A stretch of DNA of 12,932 nucleotides, from contig JBGAQU010000077.1 of NCBI GenBank assembly GCA_044220535.1, positions 1 to 12,932 on the forward strand, written 5' to 3'. Source of the stretch: JBDHTS01 sp044220535 (GTDB taxonomy: Bacteria > Pseudomonadota > Alphaproteobacteria > Micavibrionales > Micavibrionaceae). Positions 6,211 through 12,932 of the stretch are shown here, piece after piece (positions within the stretch are counted from its first letter, which is position 1; each line of letters starts with the position of its first letter). The notes beneath the pieces are model-generated. The model was not told the origin of the DNA. It worked only from the letters and a program-made list of their open reading frames with translations, and ran no database searches. Position numbers and translations under genes: made by a program.

Positions 6211-8778
6211 ATGCGCATTTCGCGGTTCCTGCTGATTTCCTGTGTCGCTGTGTCGTGCCTCGGCACGGCCGCTTCGCTGCGCGCGGAAACGGAAACCAAC
6301 GCCTGGCGCGGCTTTGAACTGCCGGAAACCGATCCCGCCACCTCCGCGGATCAGGGCCTGCCCGCGCCCATAGGCGCGGCTGAAAACGACGATGCCCTGC
6401 CCCGGATTGCGGAATCCAAGCTGCAGCCCCGCCCTTACGGCAAAAAGGCGCCTCCGCCCGTGCCGGACGAAGCGGATCAACCGGAAAAACCGGCCTTGTC
6501 CCGCCTGGAAGACGCCTATGCAGGCCGCATCGTCGACCAGCTGGAACAGTTTGGATACGGCCTGTTTGACCCCGCACAGAAAACGGCGCAGGACGAAGAC
6601 GCCCGCCCAGGCATCCCCGGCGGCGCGGCGCAGGACGATTTCCTGCTGTCCTCCGGCGACCGTCTCTCCGTCACCCTGCGCGGCCAGACCAACAGCGATA
6701 AAACCTACGCCATCGACAGCCAGGGCAAGCTTCTGGTGGAGGATCTGCCGCCCGTCTCCGCCGCGGGCATGACTTTGGGGCAGGTTCGCGATGCATTAAA
6801 AGCCGCAGCAGGCGACCGCCCCAACACCGAACTTTTCGTTTCGCTCGACAGCGTGCGGCAGATCGATATCCTGATCGTCGGCCATGTCCGCAAACCTGGC
6901 CGCCAGACCCTGACCGTGTTCAACACCGTTCTGGACGCGCTGGAACGTGCCGACGGCATCGACAAAACCGGATCCCTGCGTCAGGTGAAACTGGTGCGCG
7001 ACGGGCGCAGCACGCTGATCGATCTTTATGGCCTGCTGGTGTCCGGCAGCACGGCGATGGATTTATCCTTGCGCGATGGCGACCGCATCATCGTCCCGCC
7101 CATCGGCTCCACCGTCGCCATCGCGGGCGCGGTCAAACGCCCCGGCATCTACGAACTGCCCTACAGCCTGCACGGCCTGCCGGGCGTATCCTCCGCCAAT
7201 GAACGCAAACTCAGCCTGCAGGATATGATCGATCTCGGCGGCGGCCTGCTGACCCCGGGTGATTTACGCTATATTCGCATCACCCCTACAGCCGACGGCA
7301 AGGACGAGGTGCAAAATATCGCCGACGGCTACGCCCCGCAATTCGGCGACGGCGATATTTTGTCCGTCTCCGCCGCAAAGGAAAAACGCAGCGATACCGT
7401 CGAACTCGCGGGCGAAGTCCGCAAGCCCGGCATGCACGCCCTCTCCAAAGTCCCATTGCTTTCAGCACTGCTCGACAGCGACCGTGTTCTAGGTCCCGAC
7501 ATCTATCCGCTAATCGGCATCATCGACCGCGAAAACGGCGACCAGCTCTCCCGCCAGACCATCGTTTTCCCGCCGCTTCAGGTCATCAAGGGTAAATTCG
7601 ACCAATCCCTGCAAGATGGCGATATCGTCCGCCTGTTCTCCCGCAAGCAGATCGAGGCGCTGCAAAAGGGCGCGCCGCCCGCTCAGGAAACAGGGTCTAT
7701 CGATATGGACGATCATGGCCCGCTCACCGATCCCGTCCTGATCGGCGCGCTGAAGGAACATTCCGTCTTCGTCCGCGGCGCGGTGCGCAAACCCGGCCAG
7801 TGGCCGGTCGCCCAAGGCACGGGCATGGACAGCGTGATCGCCGCTGCAGGCGGCATGACGCTGGAGGCCAGCCCCCAGAATGTTGAAGTCACCTCTGCCT
7901 CCATGAATGACGGCGCGCAGAAAGACAGCGGCGGCCCGCGCCGCGCCAGCGTCGACCTGACCGCAACCGACCCGTCCTCCATCATCCTCAGCCCCGGCGA
8001 CTCCCTCCGCATCAACCAGAAATTCCGCAAGCTGGAGGAAAATTCCGTCCTGATCGCGGGCCAGGTCGCACGCCCCGGCCGGTACGACCTGATGCCAGGC
8101 GACCACCTCTCCGACCTTCTGCAACGCGCGGGCGGCGTCACCAATGAAGCCTATCCGCAAGGCGCCATCTTCAGCCGCATGAGCGAACGCAAGGCGGAGG
8201 AACAGCGCTTCCGCACCGAAGCGCGCAACCTCGAAACCCGCCTCGCCGCCTCCATGCAGGATAAAAGCGACAAGGCCCCCAGCGCCGACCAGATCGGCGC
8301 GGTTGAACAGTTGATCGGCCAGTTGAAAAACGCGGAAGGCGTCGGCCGCATTACGGTGGAGGCCGATCCCGACGCCCTCGCCACCGACCCGGCGGTCGAT
8401 ATCCTTCTCGAAGGCGGCGACCGCGTTTATATTCCGCAGCGCCCCCTCACCGTCCGCGTCGCCGGCGAAGTCCTGTCCCCCGCCAGCCTGCAGTTCAGGA
8501 AGGATAAGGACGCAAAGGATTATGTGATGGAAGCGGGCGGCATGACCTATAACGCCGATGACGACCGCGCCTTCGTCCTCTACCCCGATGGCAGCGCCCA
8601 GCCTTTAACCGTCAGCAGCTGGTCCCACAACGCCGTCTTTATCCCGCCCGGCTCCACCATCGACGTCCCGCGCTACCCCAAACCCTTCGACTTCCTGGAA
8701 ACCGCGAGAGACGTCACGCAGATCCTGAGCAATCTGGCGGTTACAGGTATTTTTATCGGCGATATACGGGATAATTGA
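6211..8778 (+). CDS. Polysaccharide export protein with six SLBB repeats (Wza/KpsD type)
   Basis: An 855-residue outer-membrane polysaccharide export protein. A signal peptide covers about 1-25 (MRISRFLLIS start, cleavage likely after LRA), which is why I prefer the ATG at 6211 over the TTG at 6169. The Poly_export domain is about 143-215 (LLSSGDRLSV). Six SLBB-like repeats follow, each with a V-x-G-x-V-x-x-P core, at about 218, 301, 397, 518, 612 and 747; the last has PA in place of PG. Residues 655-715 are helical and charged, an insertion between repeats five and six. The C-terminal segment (about 826-850) could be the amphipathic helix that lines the outer-membrane pore in Wza. E. coli Wza has about 380 residues and far fewer SLBB units, so this is an expanded version. 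A lipobox is possible at LISC (8-11) or AVSC (13-16) but neither is ideal. Confidence 0.95.
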   Translation: MRISRFLLISCVAVSCLGTAASLRAETETNAWRGFELPETDPATSADQGLPAPIGAAENDDALPRIAESKLQPRPYGKKAPPPVPDEADQPEKPALSRLEDAYAGRIVDQLEQFGYGLFDPAQKTAQDEDARPGIPGGAAQDDFLLSSGDRLSVTLRGQTNSDKTYAIDSQGKLLVEDLPPVSAAGMTLGQVRDALKAAAGDRPNTELFVSLDSVRQIDILIVGHVRKPGRQTLTVFNTVLDALERADGIDKTGSLRQVKLVRDGRSTLIDLYGLLVSGSTAMDLSLRDGDRIIVPPIGSTVAIAGAVKRPGIYELPYSLHGLPGVSSANERKLSLQDMIDLGGGLLTPGDLRYIRITPTADGKDEVQNIADGYAPQFGDGDILSVSAAKEKRSDTVELAGEVRKPGMHALSKVPLLSALLDSDRVLGPDIYPLIGIIDRENGDQLSRQTIVFPPLQVIKGKFDQSLQDGDIVRLFSRKQIEALQKGAPPAQETGSIDMDDHGPLTDPVLIGALKEHSVFVRGAVRKPGQWPVAQGTGMDSVIAAAGGMTLEASPQNVEVTSASMNDGAQKDSGGPRRASVDLTATDPSSIILSPGDSLRINQKFRKLEENSVLIAGQVARPGRYDLMPGDHLSDLLQRAGGVTNEAYPQGAIFSRMSERKAEEQRFRTEARNLETRLAASMQDKSDKAPSADQIGAVEQLIGQLKNAEGVGRITVEADPDALATDPAVDILLEGGDRVYIPQRPLTVRVAGEVLSPASLQFRKDKDAKDYVMEAGGMTYNADDDRAFVLYPDGSAQPLTVSSWSHNAVFIPPGSTIDVPRYPKPFDFLETARDVTQILSNLAVTGIFIGDIRDN

Positions 8779-8881
8779 CCTTTTGCCGTGCTGAATACAA
8801 CCGCAGCGGCCACTATAATCTGGCTCCTGCCCGCAATCTTTGGTACATTGAAAAGATTGCAATAATACGAAGCCGTATCTT
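8779..8881 (+). promoter_or_regulatory. Promoter candidate and leader hairpin before the GT2 gene
   Basis: A perfect TATAAT lies at 8814-8819, with only a weak -35 (CTGAAT at 8791-8796, 17-bp spacer). Transcription from it would start near 8826. The leader then contains a perfect 9-bp stem (8833-8841 with 8852-8860, ten-base loop) ending 21 nt before the ATG. No T-run follows, so it is not a terminator for the export gene. The GT2 may therefore have its own promoter besides read-through. Confidence 0.45.
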
Positions 8882-9649
8882 ATGCCCGTCGTTTTCTCTA
8901 TCGTCACCGTCACGAAAAACAATCTGAAAGGCCTGAAACGCACCCATAAAAGCCTGGGCGCGCAGACCTGCCGTGACTTTGAATGGATCGTGGTGGACAG
9001 CGCGTCGAAGGACGGCACGCTCGATTACTTGAGCCAGAGCCGCGCCATCTGGGTCTCCGAACCCGATAAGGGCATTTACGACGCCATGAACAAGGCCATC
9101 CCCGAGGCGACCGGGCAATATGTCCTGTTCCTGAACGCGGGCGACCTGCTGGCCGGCCCCTGGGTGCTGGACCGCCTCTACCGCGCTTTAACCGAACACA
9201 GAAAAGCTCCCGATTTCATTTATGGCGACAGTTATGAAACCCGCACCGGCCAGCCGCCCGCCACCAAAAAGGCGCGCAGCCATAAACAGTACCGCCGCGG
9301 CATGTTCACCCATCACCAGGCCATGCTTTACCGCCGCGAACGCCTGCAGAAAATGAAATACAACCGCGTCTATCGCATCGCCGCCGATTACGACCTGACC
9401 TGCCGCTTCCTGCGTTTAAAAAAGCTCCGCGTCCGCTACGTGCCGCTGGCCCTGTGCATTTATGAATCCGGCGGCGTGTCGCAAAAACAGGCGGAGCTGG
9501 GACGGAAGGAACAATCCATCATCCGCAAGCGCCTGCGCCTGTGCGACCCCGTCACCAATTTCCTGATCACCGCGCAGCAGCAGATCGCCTGGCGTTTAAG
9601 GCAAAAATACCCCAAGTTTTACCACAACATCAAGGCGATGAAGGCGTAG
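8882..9649 (+). CDS. Family 2 glycosyltransferase (WfgS-like)
   Basis: A 255-residue cytoplasmic GT-A glycosyltransferase expected to add one sugar from a nucleotide donor to a lipid-linked glycan. It begins FSIVTVTKNNLKGLKRT (5-21), followed by WIVVDSASKDGT (35-46), the strongly typical SEPDKGIYDAMNKAI (59-73) and LFLNAGD (82-88), whose N-A-G-D replaces the usual D-x-D metal site as is common in this subgroup. HHQAMLYRR (144-152) and YRIAADYDL (164-172) are further family signatures. There are no membrane segments. The donor and acceptor sugars cannot be told from sequence. It lies 103 nt after the export gene on the same strand. Its last 20 bp overlap the 3' end of the convergent small gene. 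Confidence 0.94.
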   Translation: MPVVFSIVTVTKNNLKGLKRTHKSLGAQTCRDFEWIVVDSASKDGTLDYLSQSRAIWVSEPDKGIYDAMNKAIPEATGQYVLFLNAGDLLAGPWVLDRLYRALTEHRKAPDFIYGDSYETRTGQPPATKKARSHKQYRRGMFTHHQAMLYRRERLQKMKYNRVYRIAADYDLTCRFLRLKKLRVRYVPLALCIYESGGVSQKQAELGRKEQSIIRKRLRLCDPVTNFLITAQQQIAWRLRQKYPKFYHNIKAMKA

Positions 9650-9950
9650 GCGCGTTCTGCCAATAGGGTGTTGAAGACGCATTGGCATTGCTGATCAGCT
9701 CTTTTTCGGCATCCGGCAACTGGGCTGCCTTTTCCTGTACATATCGTACCATGCCGCCAAAGCCAGCTTCATCATTAGGCATTTGTTTCAGCAATCCGGC
9801 AATCAGGCTGGGTGACAAATCGGTGATCCTTGATATCCGGGCAATCTTGTCACCGTAATATCGTTCGACTTCAAGGTCGATCATGTCCTGTTCATGATCA
9901 GAAACCGCAAAATTTTGTACCAAACGACCTATAAGCGAAGCAAGAGACAT
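9630..9950 (-). CDS. Small hypothetical protein
   Basis: A 106-residue protein I do not recognise. It looks soluble and largely helical up to about residue 88, with several charged stretches (DHEQDMIDLEVERYYGDK, 18-35) and a Ser/Pro-rich tail (91-106). There is no signal peptide or membrane segment. A good ribosome site AAGGA (9963-9959) lies 8 nt before the ATG, which supports a real gene. It follows the WaaE-like glycosyltransferase by 56 nt on the same strand, across an A/T-rich gap, and converges with the GT2 gene, overlapping it by 20 bp. Base composition looks lower in GC than that of the export gene. A role in polysaccharide synthesis is only suggested by position. Confidence 0.65.
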   Translation of the reverse strand: MSLASLIGRLVQNFAVSDHEQDMIDLEVERYYGDKIARISRITDLSPSLIAGLLKQMPNDEAGFGGMVRYVQEKAAQLPDAEKELISNANASSTPYWQNAPTPSSP

Positions 9951-10006
9951 ACCAGTTATCCTTATTCAATTCACCTCAACTATACCTCTATAAATATTAC
10001 TATTTT

Positions 10007-10828
10007 CTAAAATTTTGCATGTGATATCAGGCGGTAATATCGATATCGGTCAGCAGCAAGCCTTAAACCATTGAATCCATCAAGAAAACCAAGCCTTAAA
10101 AAATAACTATGTAAAAATGCAATATGGGACCGGAGAGGCATTATGCGGAACATCCTTTTCAGAACCTGCCGCACTTTCACCGGATCTTCCGGCCACGCCC
10201 CGCGCGTATTCATCCCCGCTTCCCAGGCTGCATACCGCCTGTGCCGCGCCAGCCATTCTTCCGGGCTTCCATAGGCGTCATGCAGCATCCAGGATTTCAA
10301 CTGTCCAATTTTTACGTCTCGCCCCGTACACGGCACTGGCTGATAATGCCCCTCCATCTCCCCCATGCCCGGAAGACCTAAATCATTCACAACCGGGAAT
10401 TCAAAACGCCTGCGGTCGAGCAGCGCCAGCTTGTTATTCACCAATCCGAAACGCTGTGTCCGCCCGTTCAGGACGTACCGGCCCGGTACAAAATAGCCGT
10501 CGCAATCCGGATGGCCCTTCGCAAACAATGCACGGATATCCTCAACCATTTTTTCTGTAACGATTTCATCAGCATCCACAAAGAAGATCCAGTCATGCCG
10601 TAACGCCAAATGGTCGAGACACCATTGACGTTTTTTGGGATACGCCCCGTTCCATTTATAGGGAATGACCGTCGCGCCACACCCCTGTGCTATATCCTGC
10701 GTCCCATCCGTGCTGCCTGAGTCAACGACAATGATTTCATCAAAAGCTTTGAGCGCATCGATACATTTATCGATACGTTTCGCCTCGTTTTTTGTAGCAA
10801 TAATCACGCTGACAGGCAGGGCCATCAT
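10007..10828 (-). CDS. Family 2 glycosyltransferase (WaaE/KdtX-like)
   Basis: A 273-residue GT-A transferase of the WaaE-like (beta-1,4-glucosyltransferase) subgroup used in LPS core, capsule and exopolysaccharide synthesis. VSVIIATKNEAKRI (6-19), IIVVDSGSTDGT (32-43), PKKRQWCLDH (64-73) and the metal-binding FFVDADEIV (82-90) are clear. Residues 233-263 (SHIAFLHSYFLRLGFLDGFNGL onward in part) form the hydrophobic, possibly membrane-associating C-terminal region typical of the family. The open frame extends to 10885, but I choose the ATG at 10828 because it overlaps the Wzz stop as ATGA and fits the family start. This points to translational coupling with the Wzz gene. Codon and base use look less GC-rich than in the Wzz and GT4 genes upstream. 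The exact sugar is unknown. Confidence 0.93.
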   Translation of the reverse strand: MMALPVSVIIATKNEAKRIDKCIDALKAFDEIIVVDSGSTDGTQDIAQGCGATVIPYKWNGAYPKKRQWCLDHLALRHDWIFFVDADEIVTEKMVEDIRALFAKGHPDCDGYFVPGRYVLNGRTQRFGLVNNKLALLDRRRFEFPVVNDLGLPGMGEMEGHYQPVPCTGRDVKIGQLKSWMLHDAYGSPEEWLARHRRYAAWEAGMNTRGAWPEDPVKVRQVLKRMFRIMPLRSHIAFLHSYFLRLGFLDGFNGLRLAADRYRYYRLISHAKF

Positions 10829-11679
10829 GGTGCGGACAAGGCCCGGCGCACGCCAAACACCGCCGCGCCCAAAATCATCCCACACATCAGGAACACCGGT
10901 AGCACCAGCGCCTTGCGCGGCCAGGACGGGCGGCTGACGACCGATGGCTTTTCCGCCAGCCGCGCCGCATAAGGCTCATCAATCGCCAGCACCGTGCGGA
11001 TCTGTTCCTGCTCCATCAACAGTGACGTCAGCGACCGACGGTAATCGGCGTTGGATGTGGTGGACAGCGTATGTTTCAGCCATTCAATCCGTTTATCCGC
11101 TTTCGCCCGCACATCGTCGCGGATCATATCGTCCGTCGCCTGATAGAGCGCCTGCAGAAAATCCTGCGCAAACGCGCGGTCCGGATGGTTGTAAACCACA
11201 CGGCGCAAGGCGGTCCCGCCCACCGGCTCGATCTCCACCCGCTTTTGCAGATACCGCGCCATATCTTCTGCCGTTTCCGGCATACGGCTATGACCCAGGC
11301 GGAAATATTTGTCCCGCGCCACGCCTGCGCGGATCGACGGATCCTGCATCAGCCGCCCTGCCACGCTCGCCTCCCGCGCCACCGCTTCGAACAGCACGAA
11401 ATCCGCGGCATCCCCCGCGTTGAAGCCTTTCAGCATATATTCAGTCGCAAGGCTTGTATGCGCGGCAGCTGGCCCGCCGAGATCGGGCGTCCCCGCCCGC
11501 GTCGTCGGCGCCACGATCATCAGGCCGCGGTAATGCGGCACCGCCAGTGTCAGAAATAAAAACCCGGCCAGAACGCCGAACAACCCGCCCAGAACCAGGA
11601 ACCACCGCGCCTGCCACCCTGTTTTCAGCGTATCGGCCAGCGTCGGTTCGCCCCTGTATACGGCAACGGACGCGGCCAT
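10825..11679 (-). CDS. Wzz-type chain-length determinant protein
   Basis: A 284-residue inner-membrane polysaccharide co-polymerase. Two membrane segments (about 26-47 and 257-277) flank a periplasmic domain that includes a helical charged part (about 180-235). The sequence before the second segment, EKPSVVSRPSWPRKALV (243-259), has the proline-rich form typical of Wzz proteins. Such proteins set the number of repeat units made by a Wzy polymerase. There is no C-terminal tyrosine-kinase domain as in Wzc; a separate kinase, if used, is not in the window. The gene starts 3 nt after the GT4 stop and overlaps the next gene by 4 nt, so the three form a tight operon. Confidence 0.88.
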   Translation of the reverse strand: MAASVAVYRGEPTLADTLKTGWQARWFLVLGGLFGVLAGFLFLTLAVPHYRGLMIVAPTTRAGTPDLGGPAAAHTSLATEYMLKGFNAGDAADFVLFEAVAREASVAGRLMQDPSIRAGVARDKYFRLGHSRMPETAEDMARYLQKRVEIEPVGGTALRRVVYNHPDRAFAQDFLQALYQATDDMIRDDVRAKADKRIEWLKHTLSTTSNADYRRSLTSLLMEQEQIRTVLAIDEPYAARLAEKPSVVSRPSWPRKALVLPVFLMCGMILGAAVFGVRRALSAP

Positions 11680-11682
11680 GGA

Positions 11683-12932
11683 TCAGGCCGCCCTGTCGCT
11701 GCGCGTATCCGCGGCGGCTTTGGCCTGGGCAATCGCAACGCTCGCCTTCACCGGCATTTTGATCGCGGGACCCAGAACGGATTGCGCCCGCTCCACCCAG
11801 GCGCGGATCGATTCCGCCGCCAGGAACAGGCTGCCTGCCTGGCTGGACCCATATTGCGCGGCGAACCAGACATCGCCGTCTTCGCGAAAGCGCTGGATCG
11901 TCGCGGCCAAAAGCTGCGCATCGCCCTGCGGCACCACGGTACCCGCGTTGAAATCCAGGATCACCTTGCCCGCCTCGCTATGCTCCGGCCCCACCAGGAT
12001 ACAAGGCCGCCCGGCCGCCAGCGCCGAATATAATTTGCAGGGCACAAGCAACCCCGCCGCATCATGCCGCATGGTCACCAGATGCACATCGCCGCTTTGC
12101 ATCAGCGCGCGCAGGGAGCTGTTCGGCTGCCACGGCAGCAGCTTGATATTGTCCAGCCCGCGCCGCACACGCTCCGCCGCCAGCCGCTCGAATTGCGGCC
12201 CGTTGCCCACGAATACGAATTCAATATCCCGATGCGTCTTCTGCAGGATTTGCGCCGCGCCCAGCACCGTTTCGATCGGATGCGCGCGGCCCAGCGTCCC
12301 GGCATACAGCACGCGGAATTTCATGTCGTTTGCGTCGCGATACAAATTTTGCGGCGCCTTGCCCGGCGGCGATTGCATCATGGGATGCATGGTCGGCGTT
12401 TCAGCCGCCGCTTCATACCCATCCGCCAGTTCGCGGTCCGGCCAGTTGGGGATCACCGAGATCGTCCGCGCGTCCAGGCCACGATGGATCAGCGCCCGCG
12501 CCATGCAGCGCCCGACCACGATCACGCGTTCACATTTTTTCATCGCCCGGCGGCTGAGTTTCGTCAGGAATTCATTCGCCCATTCAGGCAGGTCGTACCC
12601 CAGCACCGGCATCAATTCCGGATACAGGTCCTGGCACCAGTGCAGATGCTGTGATTTTTTACGCGACGCGATCATCGCCCCCGCCACAACCAGCATCGGC
12701 GGGTCGGTCATGGTGACGATCAGGTCATGCCGGGGCAGGCGCATCCCTTTGATCAAAAGCCGTGTCCAGGCGTTGAAATACGCCACCATGGTCTTGCGGC
12801 CGATTTTGGCCTTCACCCGGTGCAGCGTCACCTCGCCGTCTTTTTCCTGCCCGCCGCGCCTTCCCGTGGTCAGAACGGAAACATCCCAGCCTTGCGCCGC
12901 GAAGCCCTGCGCCAGATCGCGCAGCATCCGTC
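11683..12932 (-). CDS. Family 4 glycosyltransferase (WbuB-like), 5' end cut by window
   Basis: At least 414 residues of a GT-B transferase. The reading frame stays open to the window edge, and the usual first beta-strand and glycine loop are missing, so the Met at 12927 is probably internal and some 20-30 residues lie outside. Numbering from that Met, HWCQDLYPE (96-104) is typical of WbuB-like enzymes. The C-terminal domain has VLYAGTLGRAHPIETVL (206-222), FVFVGNGPQFERL (237-249), LLPWQPNSSLRALM (263-276) and LLVPCKLYSALAAGRPCI (293-310), with E318 in the donor-site region. These place it among cytoplasmic enzymes adding amino- or deoxyhexoses in O-antigen and capsule pathways. A Pro/Met-rich linker (170-200) and an Ala-rich basic tail (385-414) are extra. 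It is the first visible gene of the minus-strand operon. Confidence 0.93.
   Translation of the reverse strand, partial: RMLRDLAQGFAAQGWDVSVLTTGRRGGQEKDGEVTLHRVKAKIGRKTMVAYFNAWTRLLIKGMRLPRHDLIVTMTDPPMLVVAGAMIASRKKSQHLHWCQDLYPELMPVLGYDLPEWANEFLTKLSRRAMKKCERVIVVGRCMARALIHRGLDARTISVIPNWPDRELADGYEAAAETPTMHPMMQSPPGKAPQNLYRDANDMKFRVLYAGTLGRAHPIETVLGAAQILQKTHRDIEFVFVGNGPQFERLAAERVRRGLDNIKLLPWQPNSSLRALMQSGDVHLVTMRHDAAGLLVPCKLYSALAAGRPCILVGPEHSEAGKVILDFNAGTVVPQGDAQLLAATIQRFREDGDVWFAAQYGSSQAGSLFLAAESIRAWVERAQSVLGPAIKMPVKASVAIAQAKAAADTRSDRAA

Noticed and set aside
7510..8160. A 216-codon minus-strand ORF opposite the export gene.
   Set aside because: It lies wholly within the SLBB repeat region of the real gene and shows no family motif.
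8833..8860. The 9-bp hairpin after the export gene as an intrinsic terminator.
   Set aside because: No T-run follows on either strand; a leader hairpin for the GT2 gene fits better.
10829..10885. The longer start of the WaaE-like GT2 at 10885.
   Set aside because: The extra residues overlap the Wzz coding region and precede the usual family start; the ATGA overlap at 10828 is the better start.

Overview
The window comes from an alphaproteobacterial chromosome. The 16S rRNA has the alphaproteobacterial form of the region around 1340-1375 (GGTGAAATTCGCAGATATTC, read on the minus strand). The rRNA operon has the usual 16S-tRNA-Ile(GAT)-tRNA-Ala(TGC) order, and a DUF1489 protein, a family I know mainly from Alphaproteobacteria, is present. 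Details of the 16S remind me of Micavibrionales-type lineages, but that placement is from memory and tentative. The protein genes look moderately GC-rich.

Left part (1-2470), minus strand: the 5' half of an rRNA operon. Transcription should start near 2394 from a promoter with consensus -35 TTGACA, 17-bp spacer, TATACA and an A/T-tract UP-like region. A leader of about 390 nt follows. It holds a hairpin with a six-T run that looks like an intrinsic terminator, a boxA-like antitermination element, and one half of a 26-bp pre-16S processing stem. Then come 16S, the other half of the stem, tRNA-Ile, tRNA-Ala, a spacer hairpin and a second copy of the boxA-like element. The 23S gene lies beyond position 1.

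Middle part (2493-6006), minus strand: a large membrane hybrid histidine kinase with HisKA, HATPase, receiver and HPt domains; a DUF1489 protein; and a protein resembling the DUF115/MptE-like Rossmann fold, which ends just upstream of the rRNA promoter.

Right part (6211-12932): an exopolysaccharide or capsule locus on both strands. On the plus strand are a large six-SLBB outer-membrane export protein (Wza/KpsD type) and a WfgS-like GT2. On the minus strand are a GT4 (cut by the window edge), a Wzz-type chain-length protein, a WaaE-like GT2 whose start overlaps the Wzz stop (ATGA), and a small unknown protein. Together they would add sugars to a lipid-linked glycan, set its chain length and export it through the outer membrane. 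The sensor kinase is divergent from the export gene and is a plausible but unproven regulator of the locus.

I see no CRISPR array, insertion sequence, phage gene or obvious defence system. The most unusual material is the architecture of the rRNA leader and spacer, and the expanded SLBB exporter.
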